A stretch of 64,000 bases of DNA, from assembly GCF_004310425.1 (NCBI RefSeq), contig NZ_SIUB01000002.1, forward strand, positions 1 to 64,000, read 5' to 3'. Position numbers and translations under genes: made by a program. Below are positions 38,671 through 59,909 of the stretch, piece by piece. The first letter of the stretch is position 1. Each line of letters begins with the position of its first letter. Source of the stretch: Hansschlegelia quercus. Lineage in GTDB: Bacteria > Pseudomonadota > Alphaproteobacteria > Rhizobiales > Methylopilaceae. The notes under the pieces are model-generated. The model was not told the DNA's origin. It worked only from the letters and a program-made list of their open reading frames with translations, and searched no databases.

Positions 38671-39111
38671 ATGAGCGATCAACCCTTCGGCAAACGGGGC
38701 GGCCCTCCGCCTCCTCCTCCGCCGGCGGCTCCCGAGCGGAATGATCGTCCGCGGGGGCCGGGGGGCGGGACGCTGCTGCCGGGCGTCGGCCTGCTGGTCG
38801 TCACCATCAACGATCTGCCGGGCTACCGCGTGATCGAGTATCTCGGTCTCGTCAGGGGAATCACCGTCCGGTCGCGCTCGGTGATCGGCAACTTCGTCGG
38901 CGGCGTGCAGTCGCTGTTCGGCGGCCAGATCGGCGCTTTCCTCGATCTCGCCGAGCAGGCGCGGCGCGAAGCCTACGACCATCTGGTCGACGAGGCGCGG
39001 CGGATGGGCGCCAACGCCGTGCTCGCGATGCGCTACGACGCTAACGAGATCACCGACGGCGTGACGGAAGTTCTGGCCTACGGCACCGCCGTCGTGGTTG
39101 AGCCCGTGTGA
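38671..39111 (+). CDS. YbjQ/UPF0145-family protein with a proline-rich head
   Basis: The protein has 146 residues from ATG 38671. An upstream GTG (38566) would run through the tuf terminator, so it was rejected. Residues ~10-40 are Pro/Gly/Arg rich with seven prolines in a row. The rest is a YbjQ domain: [21 protein letters not shown], then [28 protein letters not shown]. YbjQ folds are called putative heavy-metal-binding by homology; the true role is unknown. It sits between tuf and tRNA-Trp. Confidence 0.78.
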   Translation: MSDQPFGKRGGPPPPPPPAAPERNDRPRGPGGGTLLPGVGLLVVTINDLPGYRVIEYLGLVRGITVRSRSVIGNFVGGVQSLFGGQIGAFLDLAEQARREAYDHLVDEARRMGANAVLAMRYDANEITDGVTEVLAYGTAVVVEPV

Positions 39112-39161
39112 GCCTCGGCCTGGACCCATGAAAATGGTCGACGATAAGGCTCTACAAGGTG

Positions 39162-39190
39162 TTGCGGCCGCTCAACGGGCGTGGCATACG
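39162..39190 (+). promoter_or_regulatory. Candidate promoter of tRNA-Trp/secE/nusG
   Basis: TTGCGG (39162-39167), a 17-bp spacer and CATACG (39185-39190) lie 27 bp before tRNA-Trp. The spacing is ideal and the -10 is moderate. It would drive tRNA-Trp and probably secE-nusG. Confidence 0.4.
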
Positions 39191-39216
39191 GAGCGCCCCG
39201 CCAGGGCGCCTGGCGT

Positions 39217-39293
39217 AGGAGTGTAGCTCAACTGGTCAGAGCGCCGGTCTCCAAAACCGGAGGTTGCGGGTTCGAGTCCCTCCACTCCTGCCA
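39217..39293 (+). tRNA. tRNA-Trp (anticodon CCA)
   Basis: The gene is 77 nt. The acceptor AGGAGTG pairs with CACTCCT, discriminator G, encoded CCA. The anticodon loop TCTCCAAAA gives CCA. The T-arm GGGTTCGAGTCCC is intact. Its place before secE is conserved in alphaproteobacteria. Confidence 0.97.
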
Positions 39294-39420
39294 AACGCAA
39301 CCAACTCGGCGCAGGGCGGATGTTGAAAGCGGGGCGGCTTGATCGAGCCGCGAGTTTTGAATTTTGAACGGGGTGCGAACCTGGTTTCAGGAGCGCGCCC
39401 CTTTGGACGTTACCGAGGCC

Positions 39421-39618
39421 ATGCCGAAGACTTCTCCGGGCGAATTTTTCCAGCAGGTGGCGACAGAGACCAGGAAGGTCGTGTGGCCGACCCGCCGTGA
39501 GACGGCCATCACCACCGTCATGGTGTTCGTGTTCGTGTTTCTGGCCTCCGTCTTCTTCTTCGTCGCCGACATGATCCTGCGGTTCGGCGTGACGTGGATC
39601 CTGGGGTACGGTCAATGA
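39421..39618 (+). CDS. secE: Preprotein translocase subunit SecE
   Basis: The protein has 65 residues, the short one-helix form. FFQQVATETRKVVWPTRRET is the conserved amphipathic SecE motif, and AITTVMVFVFVFLASVFFFVADM is the single membrane segment. It clamps SecY in the translocon. ATG 39421 matches the family start; a frame open to 39364 with other possible starts exists. Its stop overlaps the nusG start (ATGA). Confidence 0.93.
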   Translation: MPKTSPGEFFQQVATETRKVVWPTRRETAITTVMVFVFVFLASVFFFVADMILRFGVTWILGYGQ

Positions 39619-40175
39619 ACGCGCTCAACACGCAGACCGGCGGCCGGCCGAAGCGCTGGTACATCGTCCACGCTTATTCGAACTTCGAGAAGAAGGTCGC
39701 GGATTCGATCCGCGAGAAGGCCGAGCAGACCGGCCTGTCCGATCTCTTCGAAGAAATCCTCGTGCCGACCGAGAAGGTCGTCGAGGTGCGTCGCGGCCGT
39801 AAGGTCGACGCCGAGCGCAAGTTCTTCCCCGGCTACGTGCTGGTGAAGATGGATCTGACGGACCAGGCCTACCACCTGATCCGCAACACGCCGAAGGTCA
39901 CGGGCTTCCTCGGCGCCGACAACAAGCCGTCGCCGATTTCGGAGAACGAGGCGCTCCGGATCATGCGGCAGGTTCAGGAAGGCATCGAGCGGCCGAAGCC
40001 GTCGGTGTCGTTCGAAGTCGGCGAGCAGGTGCGCGTGTCCGACGGGCCGTTCGCCTCGTTCTCGGGCATCGTTCAGGACGTCGACGAGGCCCGCGCGCGC
40101 CTCAAGATCGACGTCTCGATCTTCGGCCGCGCGACGACGGTCGATCTCGAATACGGGCAGGTCGAAAAGGTCTGA
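39615..40175 (+). CDS. nusG: Transcription termination/antitermination factor NusG
   Basis: The protein has 186 residues. The NGN domain begins RWYIVHAYSNFEKKVADSI and contains FFPGYVLVKMDL. The KOW motif is VRVSDGPFASFSGIVQDVDEARARLKI near the end. It binds RNA polymerase and links it to Rho or the ribosome. ATG 39615 overlaps the secE stop. Confidence 0.96.
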   Translation: MNALNTQTGGRPKRWYIVHAYSNFEKKVADSIREKAEQTGLSDLFEEILVPTEKVVEVRRGRKVDAERKFFPGYVLVKMDLTDQAYHLIRNTPKVTGFLGADNKPSPISENEALRIMRQVQEGIERPKPSVSFEVGEQVRVSDGPFASFSGIVQDVDEARARLKIDVSIFGRATTVDLEYGQVEKV

Positions 40176-40249
40176 TCCCGTTCCCGCTGTGGGAGATATG
40201 GCGCCGGGCTCTTCGCTCGCCCGGGCGGCCAGTCGCACCACGGCTCAAC

Positions 40250-40272
40250 GACCGCCACTTTAAAAGGCGGTC
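40250..40272 (+). promoter_or_regulatory. Hairpin just upstream of the rplK ribosome site
   Basis: GACCGCC (40250-40256) pairs with GGCGGTC (40266-40272) across a 9-base loop. The AGGAG of rplK follows within five bases. In other bacteria L1 represses rplKA by binding the leader, so this is a candidate translational operator (inference). Confidence 0.4.
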
Positions 40273-40284
40273 CAGGAGACTTAG

Positions 40285-40716
40285 ATGGCGAAGAAGATTG
40301 TAGGCTTTATCAAACTGCAGGTGCCCGCGGGCTCCGCGAACCCGTCGCCGCCGATTGGTCCGGCGCTCGGTCAGCGCGGCCTGAACATCATGGAATTCTG
40401 CAAGGCGTTCAACGCGCAGACCGGCCAGCTCGAGAAGGGCATGCCGATCCCTGTCGTGATCACCGCCTATGCGGATCGTTCCTTCACCTTCGTGATGAAG
40501 TCGCCCCCGGTGAGCTATTTCCTCAAGCAGGCGGCAAAGGTCGCCAAGGGCTCGCAGACGACCGGCAAGTCCGGCCCGATCGGCAAGGTGAGCCAAGCTC
40601 AGCTCCGTGAGATCGCGGAGAAGAAGATGGCCGACATGAACTGCGACAGCGTCGACGCGGCTGTGGCGATGATCGCGGGCTCCGCCCGCTCGATGGGCCT
40701 CGCGGTGGAGGGCTGA
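40285..40716 (+). CDS. rplK: 50S ribosomal protein L11
   Basis: The protein has 143 residues. It begins with the L11 signature [37 protein letters not shown], the factor- and thiostrepton-binding N-domain. The C-terminal rRNA-binding domain ends [22 protein letters not shown]. It forms the GTPase centre of the large subunit. Two bases separate it from rplA. Confidence 0.97.
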   Translation: MAKKIVGFIKLQVPAGSANPSPPIGPALGQRGLNIMEFCKAFNAQTGQLEKGMPIPVVITAYADRSFTFVMKSPPVSYFLKQAAKVAKGSQTTGKSGPIGKVSQAQLREIAEKKMADMNCDSVDAAVAMIAGSARSMGLAVEG

Positions 40717-40718
40717 CC

Positions 40719-41420
40719 ATGGCGAAGCTTGGAAAACGCACTGAGAAGGCGCGGGACGGAATCGACCGCGACAAGCTCTACGGCCTCGACGAGGCGCTTG
40801 CGCTCGTGAAGGAGCGCGCCACCTCGAAGTTCGACGAGACCATCGAGGTCGCGATCAACCTCGGCGTCGACCCGCGCCATGCGGACCAGATGGTCCGCGG
40901 CGTGTGCCAGCTGCCGAACGGTTCCGGCCGCACGGTCCGCGTCGGCGTGTTCGCCCGCGGCCCCAAGGCTGAAGAGGCCCTGAAGGCCGGCGCGGACGTG
41001 GTCGGCGCGGAGGACCTGCTCGAGATCGTGCAGGGCGGAACGATCGAGTTCGACCGCTGCATAGCAACGCCGGACATGATGCCGCTCGTCGGTCGCTTGG
41101 GTAAGGTGCTCGGCCCCCGCGGCCTGATGCCGAACCCGAAGGTCGGCACGGTGACTATGGATGTCGCGGGCGCCGTGAAGGCCGCCAAGGGCGGCGCGGT
41201 CGAATTCCGCGTCGAGAAGGCCGGCATCATTCACGGCGGCGTCGGCAAGGCGTCGTTCGACGCCGAGAAGCTCGCGCAGAACATCAAGGCGTTCACGGAC
41301 GCCGTGGTGAAGGCGAAGCCGACCGGCGCCAAGGGCCAGTACGTGCAGAAGATCGCCGTCTCCTCGACAATGGGACCCGGCGTTCGCGTCGAACCCTCGA
41401 CGGTGCTCGGCGGCGCCTGA
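40719..41420 (+). CDS. rplA: 50S ribosomal protein L1
   Basis: The protein has 233 residues. [32 protein letters not shown] is the N-terminal rRNA-binding part, and [20 protein letters not shown] is the L1 signature. It builds the mobile L1 stalk at the E site and is a translational repressor of its own operon in other bacteria. GGAGG lies seven bases before ATG 40719. Confidence 0.97.
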   Translation: MAKLGKRTEKARDGIDRDKLYGLDEALALVKERATSKFDETIEVAINLGVDPRHADQMVRGVCQLPNGSGRTVRVGVFARGPKAEEALKAGADVVGAEDLLEIVQGGTIEFDRCIATPDMMPLVGRLGKVLGPRGLMPNPKVGTVTMDVAGAVKAAKGGAVEFRVEKAGIIHGGVGKASFDAEKLAQNIKAFTDAVVKAKPTGAKGQYVQKIAVSSTMGPGVRVEPSTVLGGA

Positions 41421-41737
41421 GCCGGAGAATTCGGCCTGGGTTCGCCCAGGCCGCTCAGGGCGACGCGGCGCCAATGCCGCGCCGCCCGACCTGTCCGAGA
41501 AAGCAGGCGGCCGCCCACGGGGGCGGGCCTTAAGCCCGGAGCACCGGGACCTGCCGAGACGGGGGACGACCGGATCAAAAGTCCGGTTCGAACCATCGCC
41601 GTGAGCGTCCATGTCGGGCGGGCACGCGCGGACAGGCTTGAAGCCGCCGCTTCCGGAGAAGCCCTCGGGCTTTGAAGGCAGCGGTCGTTGCAACCCGGCG
41701 GTCCGACATCTGTCGGATCGTCAACCGGAGAGAGCAC
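41421..41737 (+). promoter_or_regulatory. Structured leader between rplA and rplJ (L10-leader candidate)
   Basis: This is a 317-bp gap without a gene. It contains CGGCCTGGG-TTCG-CCCAGGCCG (41432-41453), a perfect 9-bp stem with a UUCG loop. CCGCCC-ACGG-GGGCGG follows at 41511-41526, and ACCGGA/TCCGGT at 41569-41587. A long structured leader before rplJ is the place where L10(L12)4 binds and represses rplJL in many bacteria. No T-run follows the stems. Confidence 0.55.
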
Positions 41738-42256
41738 GTGGACCGCGCGGAAAAGCGTGACATGGTCGCGACGCTGAACTCGGTGTTTTCGGACTCCGGG
41801 GCCATCGTCGTCGCTCATTACTCGGGCCTGACCGTCGCCCAGATGTCGACCCTTCGTCGGCAGATGCGTGACGCTGGCGCGAGCGTGAAAGTCGCGAAGA
41901 ACCGTCTCGCCAAAATCGCTCTCGAGGGCACGGACGTGTCCCATCTCGGACCGCTGCTGCAGGGCCCCACGGTCCTGGCCTACAGCGCCGATCCGATTGC
42001 GGCGCCGAAGATCGCGGTGGAGTTCGCCAAGGCGAACGACAAGTTCGTGATCCTCGGCGGCGCCATGGGCGCGACCTCCCTGAACCCCGAGGGCGTGAAG
42101 GCTTTGGCCACGCTTCCCTCGCTCGACGAACTGCGCGCCAAGCTCGTGGGCCTTATCCAGGCTCCCGCGACCAAGCTCGCGCAGCTCTCGACCGCGCCTG
42201 CCGCAAAGCTCGCGCGTGTGTTCGGGGCCTACGCCAACCGAGACGAGGCGGCGTGA
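41738..42256 (+). CDS. rplJ: 50S ribosomal protein L10
   Basis: The protein has 172 residues from GTG 41738, with GGAG seven bases upstream; the GTG start is usual in this order. [43 protein letters not shown] is the rRNA-binding half. The C-terminal helix ([22 protein letters not shown]) carries the L7/L12 dimers. Confidence 0.96.
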   Translation: MDRAEKRDMVATLNSVFSDSGAIVVAHYSGLTVAQMSTLRRQMRDAGASVKVAKNRLAKIALEGTDVSHLGPLLQGPTVLAYSADPIAAPKIAVEFAKANDKFVILGGAMGATSLNPEGVKALATLPSLDELRAKLVGLIQAPATKLAQLSTAPAAKLARVFGAYANRDEAA

Positions 42257-42307
42257 CGCCGTTCTTCAAACAATCAAACCTGGTTCGAACTGAAGGACTT
42301 AAAGACA

Positions 42308-42685
<378 letters not shown>

Positions 42686-42956
42686 GCTAAGCGGCGGGCG
42701 AGCGATCGCCCGCCACAAAATACCCGCGGGCGCCGGTTAGCCGGTTCTCGCGGGCCGCATTAAAAGCCGCGGGGAACGGCGTCTTTCGGGACGTCGATTC
42801 TCACGCGGCTTTAAGCGCCTCTCGGACCGGGTCGGTCTCTGGGGCGGCGATACCTACCAGCGGGCTCGGCGACGAGATGGAGCCCGCCGCGTCTGATCCA
42901 AGGGCCGACAGCCGGTTTTTGGGTCAGACGCGCCTCGGCGAACGATGAGGAAAACG
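42686..42956 (+). promoter_or_regulatory. rplL-rpoB intergenic region with three hairpins
   Basis: Three stems lie in 271 bp: GGCGGGCGA-GCGA-TCGCCCGCC (42693-42714), CCCGCG...CGCGGG (~42723-42754) with an inner CCGG/CCGG, and AAAGCCGCG...CGCGGCTTT (42763-42812) enclosing GGCGTC/GACGTC. None has a long T-run. This is the usual place for partial termination and RNase III cutting that lets more L7/L12 than RNA polymerase be made (known in E. coli; inferred here). Confidence 0.5.
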
Positions 42957-47081
<4,125 letters not shown>

Positions 47082-47218
47082 CGGCGACGGCCCCGCTTCG
47101 CTAGCGGGGCCATCCGGCGGACGGGTTCAGGCCCGCCCGCCGTCAGGATTTGGGATTTTCAAGCGAAGCGGACCGGCGTGGCGGCGCCCCGGTTCGGCTC
47201 TCGCGGAAGGAGACGGCG

Positions 47219-51418
<4,200 letters not shown>

Positions 51419-51458
51419 GGGCAGGGCGGTTTTGGCGCCCCGCCATCCGCTTCAATAA

Positions 51459-51496
51459 GAAGGCCGCCGGAGAGATCCGGCGGCCTTCTTCGTTTC
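51459..51496 (+). terminator. Intrinsic terminator of the rpoBC operon
   Basis: GAAGGCCGCCGGA (51459-51471) pairs perfectly over 13 bp with TCCGGCGGCCTTC (51476-51488) across loop GAGA, followed by TTCGTTT. It lies 40 bp after the rpoC stop. Confidence 0.95.
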
Positions 51497-51504
51497 AGCG
51501 CTTC

Positions 51505-51675
51505 TATGCAGCTGCGGGATTTACCGCCGAGCTTCAGATATAGCCTGAAGCCGCGGAGCGCCATCCGGATGGCGGTGGCGCGCTTGGCGAGCGTCTTGTA
51601 GGCTGAAGGCGGCCCGGGCGCCGCCACGATGAAGCCGTCGAAATAGGGACATCCGCGCTCCTTCCTTGTTTGGTC
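51505..51675 (-). pseudogene. Remnant of a DUF1428 (YbaA-like) gene
   Basis: On the minus strand, an ideal AAGGAG stands five bases before ATG 51652, but that frame gives only 43 unremarkable codons. One base over, the frame reads YFDGFIVAAPGPPSAYKTLAKRA. This matches the N-terminus of DUF1428 proteins (E. coli YbaA begins with a Y-V-D-G-F-V-V-A-V-P ... A-Y-x-x-M-A pattern). Removing one base after the ATG would join start and body. Beyond ~25 residues the resemblance fades or shifts frame, and the gene meets the rpoC terminator instead of running ~118 codons. I read it as a frameshifted, truncated relic. Confidence 0.4.
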
Positions 51676-52062
51676 TCAAGCTCCCTTGTAGAGGGGGCGA
51701 ACGAGTGCGCTCCGATCCCGTCATGGGCCCATCAAATTCGCATGACGGGCAGTCACGGCGCAGAAAAGCCGAGACGGTGTTGACTATCCCCGAGTCGCGA
51801 GATAGACAGCGCCTACTCTTCGACAGGCAGTGATCCCACGCTGCTCGGACGCGGTCCAACGCTCCGACCCTTCGGGATCAAACGCTGTTGCGACCATCTA
51901 AGGTCAGTTGCGGTACACGATCTCCAGCGCTCGTCGCTGGCGATCCTCTGCAGGGAGCGGCGCTCGTCACCGGGAGACCGGAGGCAGGCGTCAGTTTCGT
52001 TTTGCGCATCGGGATCACCCGGTGTTCCGAACGTCGATCAAACGAAAGCGGTTAGGCCATCA
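51676..52062 (+). promoter_or_regulatory. Promoter and leader region of the str operon
   Basis: No gene is supported. TTGACT (51780-51785), a 17-bp spacer and TAGACA (51803-51808) make a good sigma-70-type promoter reading toward rpsL. A leader of ~250 nt follows, holding the hairpin GATCTCCAGCG/CGCTGGCGATC (51919-51945, one mismatch, 5-base loop). The remnant gene lies on the other strand to the left. A long leader suggests control of rpsL expression at RNA level. Confidence 0.5.
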
Positions 52063-52434
52063 ATGCCCACCATTAGCCAGTTGATCCGCAAGCCGCGGCA
52101 GGCGCCTACGGCGCGCAACACGGTTCCGGCGCTCCAAGCGTGCCCCCAGAAGCGCGGCGTTTGCACGCGCGTCTACACGACGACGCCGAAGAAGCCGAAC
52201 TCCGCGCTCCGTAAGGTCGCCAAGGTTCGCCTCACCAACGGCTTCGAAGTCATCGGCTACATTCCGGGCGAAGGTCATAACCTTCAGGAGCACTCGGTGG
52301 TCATGATCCGCGGCGGCCGCGTGAAGGACCTTCCGGGCGTGCGCTATCACATCCTCCGCGGCGTGCTTGACACGCAGGGCGTCAAGAACCGCAAGCAGCG
52401 CCGGTCGAAGTACGGCGCCAAGCGGCCGAAGTGA
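52063..52434 (+). CDS. rpsL: 30S ribosomal protein S12
   Basis: The protein has 123 residues. [18 protein letters not shown] contains Lys43, and [13 protein letters not shown] contains Lys88 and Pro91, the residues that change in streptomycin resistance; all are in the sensitive form. It helps decoding at the A site. It is the first gene of the str operon. Confidence 0.98.
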   Translation: MPTISQLIRKPRQAPTARNTVPALQACPQKRGVCTRVYTTTPKKPNSALRKVAKVRLTNGFEVIGYIPGEGHNLQEHSVVMIRGGRVKDLPGVRYHILRGVLDTQGVKNRKQRRSKYGAKRPK

Positions 52435-52445
52435 GGTTCTGAGAT

Positions 52446-52916
52446 ATGTCCCGTCGTCATTCCGCCGAGCGCCGCGAAGTTCATCCCGATCCGAAGTTCG
52501 GGGACATCGTGGTCACCAAGTTCATGAACACCGTGATGCGCCACGGCAAGAAGTCGGCCGCTGAGTCGATCGTCTACGGCGCCTTCGACACCGTCGAGAC
52601 GAAGCTCAAGCAGAGCCCGGTCGCCGTGTTCCACCAGGCGCTCGACAACATCGCCCCGGCGCTGGAAGTTCGCTCCCGCCGCGTCGGCGGCGCGACCTAC
52701 CAGGTCCCTGTCGAGGTGCGCCCCGAGCGTCGCCAGGCGCTCGCCCTTCGCTGGCTGCTGGCGTCCGCCCGCGCCCGCAACGAGAAGACCATGGTCGACC
52801 GGCTCTCCGCTGAGCTGATCGACGCCTCGAACAACCGCGGCTCCGCCGTGAAGAAGCGCGAAGACACGCACCGCATGGCGGAAGCGAACCGCGCCTTCTC
52901 GCACTACCGCTGGTAA
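52446..52916 (+). CDS. rpsG: 30S ribosomal protein S7
   Basis: The protein has 156 residues, the standard short form. [23 protein letters not shown] and [29 protein letters not shown] are the S7 signatures. It nucleates assembly of the 30S head. It lies 11 bp after rpsL. Confidence 0.98.
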   Translation: MSRRHSAERREVHPDPKFGDIVVTKFMNTVMRHGKKSAAESIVYGAFDTVETKLKQSPVAVFHQALDNIAPALEVRSRRVGGATYQVPVEVRPERRQALALRWLLASARARNEKTMVDRLSAELIDASNNRGSAVKKREDTHRMAEANRAFSHYRW

Positions 52917-52943
52917 TCGAGCAGAGACGGAAGGACCGACAAG

Positions 52944-55019
<2,076 letters not shown>

Positions 55020-55080
55020 TCACTCCGACGTCTAACGAGCATTTTTAAGAAACGAACTCGAGAAAGAACGGAGCCTGGCC

Positions 55081-56271
<1,191 letters not shown>

Positions 56272-56341
56272 TCTGTTGACTTGACCGCGGCGGGGCGCGC
56301 CGGACATCCGGCGCCGCCCAGTCTCGTGGAGACTGACGACC

Positions 56342-56650
56342 ATGAACGGCCAGAACATCCGGATCCGCCTGAAGGCGTTCGACCACCGCATTCTTGACAC
56401 GTCGACGCGCGAAATCGTGTCGACTGCGAAGCGGACCGGCGCGACCGTGCGCGGACCCATCCCGCTGCCGACCCGCATCGAGAAGTTCACCGTGAACCGC
56501 TCGCCGCACGTCGACAAGAAGAGCCGCGAGCAGTTCGAGATTCGCACGCACAAGCGTCTCCTCGACATCGTTGATCCGACCCCGCAGACCGTGGACGCGC
56601 TTATGAAGCTCGACCTCGCGGCCGGCGTGGATGTCGAGATCAAGCTCTGA
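56342..56650 (+). CDS. rpsJ: 30S ribosomal protein S10 (NusE)
   Basis: The protein has 102 residues. [46 protein letters not shown] is the S10 signature region. It belongs to the 30S head and also pairs with NusB/NusG in antitermination. It opens the S10 operon; the 70-bp gap after tuf shows no clear terminator, so read-through from str is likely. Confidence 0.98.
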   Translation: MNGQNIRIRLKAFDHRILDTSTREIVSTAKRTGATVRGPIPLPTRIEKFTVNRSPHVDKKSREQFEIRTHKRLLDIVDPTPQTVDALMKLDLAAGVDVEIKL

Positions 56651-56676
56651 TCGAATTGAAGGGAAGGACGACGCAA

Positions 56677-57435
56677 ATGCGGTCCGGACTCATTGCACAG
56701 AAGCTGGGCATGACCCGCGTCTTCACCGACGCCGGAGAGCATGTGCCGGTCACCGTGCTCAAGATCGACCAATGTCAGGTTGTCGGTCATTGCACGGTCG
56801 AGGCTCAGGGCTACGTCGCGCTTCAGCTCGGCGCGGGTTCGCGCAAGCCGAAGAACGTGTCGAAAGCCGAGCGCGGCCACTTCGCCAAGGTCGAAGTCGA
56901 GCCCAAGCGCAAGCTTGTCGAATTCCGCGTCTCCGATGACGCCGTGATCCCCGTCGGCGCCGAGCTGACCGCGGATCACTTCGTCGCCGGCCAGCGGGTC
57001 GACGTCACGGGCACCTCCATCGGCAAGGGCTTCGCCGGCGCTATGAAGCGCCACAACTTCGGCGGCCTTCGCGCCACTCACGGCGTCTCCGTTTCGCATC
57101 GTTCGCACGGTTCGACCGGCGGCCGTCAGGATCCCGGCAAGGTCTTCAAGAACAAGAAGATGGCCGGTCACATGGGCGATGTCCGCGTGACGACGCAGAA
57201 CCTCAAGGTGGTCTCGACCGACGTCGAGCGCGGCCTGATCCTCGTCGAGGGCGCCGTTCCTGGCTCCGCCGGCGGCTGGATCCTTATCCGGGACGCGGTG
57301 AAGACCAAGCTGCCGGATGGCATTCCGATGCCGGGTTCGTTCCGCGAGCGCGGCGCGGCCGCCGCTCAGGCGAACGAGCCGGTTTCGAACGAGGCCCAGT
57401 CTCACGAAGCTGGCGCCGAGACGGAGAACGCGTGA
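56677..57435 (+). CDS. rplC: 50S ribosomal protein L3
   Basis: The protein has 252 residues from ATG 56677 (AAGGA eight bases upstream), longer than the ~210 of E. coli. The extra ~30 residues are a low-complexity Ala/Glu/Asn tail, common in Hyphomicrobiales. [37 protein letters not shown] is the L3 signature. Its stop overlaps the rplD start by one base. Confidence 0.97.
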   Translation: MRSGLIAQKLGMTRVFTDAGEHVPVTVLKIDQCQVVGHCTVEAQGYVALQLGAGSRKPKNVSKAERGHFAKVEVEPKRKLVEFRVSDDAVIPVGAELTADHFVAGQRVDVTGTSIGKGFAGAMKRHNFGGLRATHGVSVSHRSHGSTGGRQDPGKVFKNKKMAGHMGDVRVTTQNLKVVSTDVERGLILVEGAVPGSAGGWILIRDAVKTKLPDGIPMPGSFRERGAAAAQANEPVSNEAQSHEAGAETENA

Positions 57436-58058
57436 TGGTTGAGATCGCGATCACCAAGTCCGACGGCAAGGCCGGCGAAAAGATCGTCCTCTCGGACGAC
57501 ATCTTCGGCCTGGAGCCCCGGACCGACATCCTGCACCGCATCGTGCGCTGGCAGCTCGCCAAGCGTCAGGTGGGTTCGCACAAGACGCTCGGCCGTTCGG
57601 AAATCGCCCGCACCGGCAAGAAGATGTACAAGCAGAAGGGCACCGGCCGCGCGCGTCACGCCGCAGCCTCCGCTCCGCAGTTCCGCGGCGGCGGGCGCGC
57701 CTTTGGGCCGGTCGTGCGCTCGCACGAGCATGACCTGCCGAAGAAGTTCCGCGCGCTGGGTCTGAAGCACGCGCTCTCGGCCAAGGCCAAGGACAGCCAG
57801 ATCGTCGTTCTCGACAGCTTCTCGCTGACTGAGGGCAAGACCAAGGCGTTCAAGGCCGAGATCGAGAAGCTGGGCTTCTCCAATGCCCTCGTCATCGACG
57901 GCGCCGAGGTCGACGCGAACGTGAAGCTCGGCGCTCGCGCCGTCCACACTGTGGACGTGCTGCCGGTCCAGGGCATCAACGTCTACGACATCCTTCGCCG
58001 CGACGTCCTCGTCCTGACGAAGGCTGCGATCGATGCGCTGGAGGCGCGCTTCAAATGA
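57435..58058 (+). CDS. rplD: 50S ribosomal protein L4
   Basis: The protein has 207 residues from ATG 57435. The exit-tunnel loop is [31 protein letters not shown]. It binds 23S rRNA; in E. coli L4 represses the S10 operon. Its stop overlaps the rplW start (ATGA). Confidence 0.97.
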   Translation: MVEIAITKSDGKAGEKIVLSDDIFGLEPRTDILHRIVRWQLAKRQVGSHKTLGRSEIARTGKKMYKQKGTGRARHAAASAPQFRGGGRAFGPVVRSHEHDLPKKFRALGLKHALSAKAKDSQIVVLDSFSLTEGKTKAFKAEIEKLGFSNALVIDGAEVDANVKLGARAVHTVDVLPVQGINVYDILRRDVLVLTKAAIDALEARFK

Positions 58059-58348
58059 GCGATCTTCGCCACTACGACGTCATCCGCTCGCCGATCATCA
58101 CAGAGAAGGCGACCATCGCCTCGGAGCTGAACAAGGTCGTCTTCAAGGTCTCGTCCACGGCCACCAAGCCGCAGATCAAGACCGCGATCGAGAAGCTCTT
58201 TGACGTGAAGGTCCTTAGCGTCAACACGCTTGTCCGCAAGGGCAAGACCAAGCGTTTCCGCGGCCGTCTCGGCCATCAGGGCGACCACAAGCGCGCGATC
58301 GTGACGTTGGCCGAAGGCCATTCGATCGACGTGACCACCGGCCTCTGA
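58055..58348 (+). CDS. rplW: 50S ribosomal protein L23
   Basis: The protein has 97 residues. [25 protein letters not shown] and [29 protein letters not shown] are family motifs. It lies at the tunnel exit and docks SRP and trigger factor. Confidence 0.97.
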   Translation: MSDLRHYDVIRSPIITEKATIASELNKVVFKVSSTATKPQIKTAIEKLFDVKVLSVNTLVRKGKTKRFRGRLGHQGDHKRAIVTLAEGHSIDVTTGL

Positions 58349-58379
58349 GTCGGGCAGCGGGATAGGGAGAGCCGAACAG

Positions 58380-59216
58380 ATGGCGCTCAAGACATACAAT
58401 CCGATCACGCCGAGCCTTCGTCAGCTCGTGCTCGTCGACCGGTCAGCCCTCTACAAGGGCAAGCCGCTCAAGACGCTCACCGAGGGCCTTCACTCCTCGG
58501 GCGGCCGCAACAATTACGGCCGGATCACCGTCCGGTTTCGTGGCGGCGGTCACAAGCGGACGTACCGCATCATCGACTTCAAGCGTCGCAAGCTCGACGT
58601 GGCGGCGACGGTGGAGCGGATCGAGTACGATCCGAACCGTTCGGCGTTCATCGCGTTGATCCGTTATGCGGATGGCGAGCTGTCCTACATCCTGGCGCCG
58701 CAGCGTCTGGGCGTCGGCGACAGCGTGATCGCCGGCGCGCAGGTCGACGTGAAGCCGGGCAATGCGATGCCGCTCGGCGTCGCGCCGGTCGGCACGATCG
58801 TCCACAATGTCGAACTCAAGATCGGCCGCGGCGGCCAGATCGCCCGCTCGGCCGGGGCCTACGCCCAGATCGTCGCCCGCGACCAGGGCTATGTGACGCT
58901 CCGCCTGTCTTCGGGCGAGCAGCGCATGGTCCACGGGCAGTGCTTCGGCACGGTCGGCGCGGTGTCGAACCCGGACCACTCGAACATCAGCCTCGGTAAG
59001 GCGGGTCGTTCGCGCTGGCTCGGTCGCAAGCCGCATAACCGCGGCGTGACCATGAATCCGGTCGACCATCCGCACGGCGGCGGCGAAGGCCGCACCTCGG
59101 GCGGCCGTCATCCGGTCACCCCGTGGGGCAAGCCCACCAAGGGCAAGCGCACCCGTTCGAACAAGTCGACGGATAAGTTCATCGTTTCGAGCCGCCACGC
59201 TCGGAAGAAGAAGTAA
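58380..59216 (+). CDS. rplB: 50S ribosomal protein L2
   Basis: The protein has 278 residues. [22 protein letters not shown] near the start and the signature [31 protein letters not shown] near the end contain the conserved histidine by the peptidyl transferase centre. Confidence 0.98.
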   Translation: MALKTYNPITPSLRQLVLVDRSALYKGKPLKTLTEGLHSSGGRNNYGRITVRFRGGGHKRTYRIIDFKRRKLDVAATVERIEYDPNRSAFIALIRYADGELSYILAPQRLGVGDSVIAGAQVDVKPGNAMPLGVAPVGTIVHNVELKIGRGGQIARSAGAYAQIVARDQGYVTLRLSSGEQRMVHGQCFGTVGAVSNPDHSNISLGKAGRSRWLGRKPHNRGVTMNPVDHPHGGGEGRTSGGRHPVTPWGKPTKGKRTRSNKSTDKFIVSSRHARKKK

Positions 59217-59228
59217 GGAGAGCCCGCC

Positions 59229-59507
59229 ATGGCGCGTTCAGTCTGGAAGGGTCCCTTCGTCGACGGCTATCTGCTCAAGAAGGCGGATAACGCACGGTCC
59301 TCGACCCGCAACGAAGTCATCAAGATCTGGAGCCGTCGCTCCACGATCCTGCCGCAGTTCGTGGGCCTCACCTTCGGGGTCTATAATGGGCAGAAGCACG
59401 TCCCCGTCGCGATCAACGAAGAGATGATCGGGCACAAGTTCGGCGAGTTCGCCCCGACGCGCACCTTCTACGGGCACGCGGCGGACAAGAAGGCGAAGAG
59501 GAAGTAA
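59229..59507 (+). CDS. rpsS: 30S ribosomal protein S19
   Basis: The protein has 92 residues. It starts [17 protein letters not shown] and holds the signature [30 protein letters not shown]. It contacts S13 in the 30S head. It lies 12 bp after rplB. Confidence 0.98.
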   Translation: MARSVWKGPFVDGYLLKKADNARSSTRNEVIKIWSRRSTILPQFVGLTFGVYNGQKHVPVAINEEMIGHKFGEFAPTRTFYGHAADKKAKRK

Positions 59508-59509
59508 TC

Positions 59510-59899
59510 ATGGGCAAGCAGGCAGCCAAGCGCGCGCTTCCCGACAACGAGGCCAAGGCCGTGCTTCGCATGGTCCGGATCTCGCCGCAGAAGCTCAACC
59601 TCGTCGCGCAGCTGATCCGCGGCAAGAAGGTCGAGACGGCGCTCGCCGATCTCACCTTCTCGCGCAAGCGGATCGCCGGCCAGGTCAAGAAGACGCTCGA
59701 GAGCGCGATCGCCAACGCCGAGAACAATCACGACCTCGACGTCGACGATCTGATCGTCTCGGAGGCGTTCGTCGGCAAGTCGATCGTCATGAAGCGGTTC
59801 AGCCCGCGCGCTCGTGGCCGCGTCGGCCAGATCCAGAAGCCGTTCTCGCACTTGACGATCGTCGTTCGTCAGGTCGAGGCGGAAGCGGCGAAGGCCTGA
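59510..59899 (+). CDS. rplV: 50S ribosomal protein L22
   Basis: The protein has 129 residues. [27 protein letters not shown] is the N-terminal motif, and [33 protein letters not shown] includes the tunnel beta-hairpin (macrolide region). Two bases separate it from rpsS. Confidence 0.98.
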   Translation: MGKQAAKRALPDNEAKAVLRMVRISPQKLNLVAQLIRGKKVETALADLTFSRKRIAGQVKKTLESAIANAENNHDLDVDDLIVSEAFVGKSIVMKRFSPRARGRVGQIQKPFSHLTIVVRQVEAEAAKA

Positions 59900-59909
59900 G
59901 GAGAAGACG

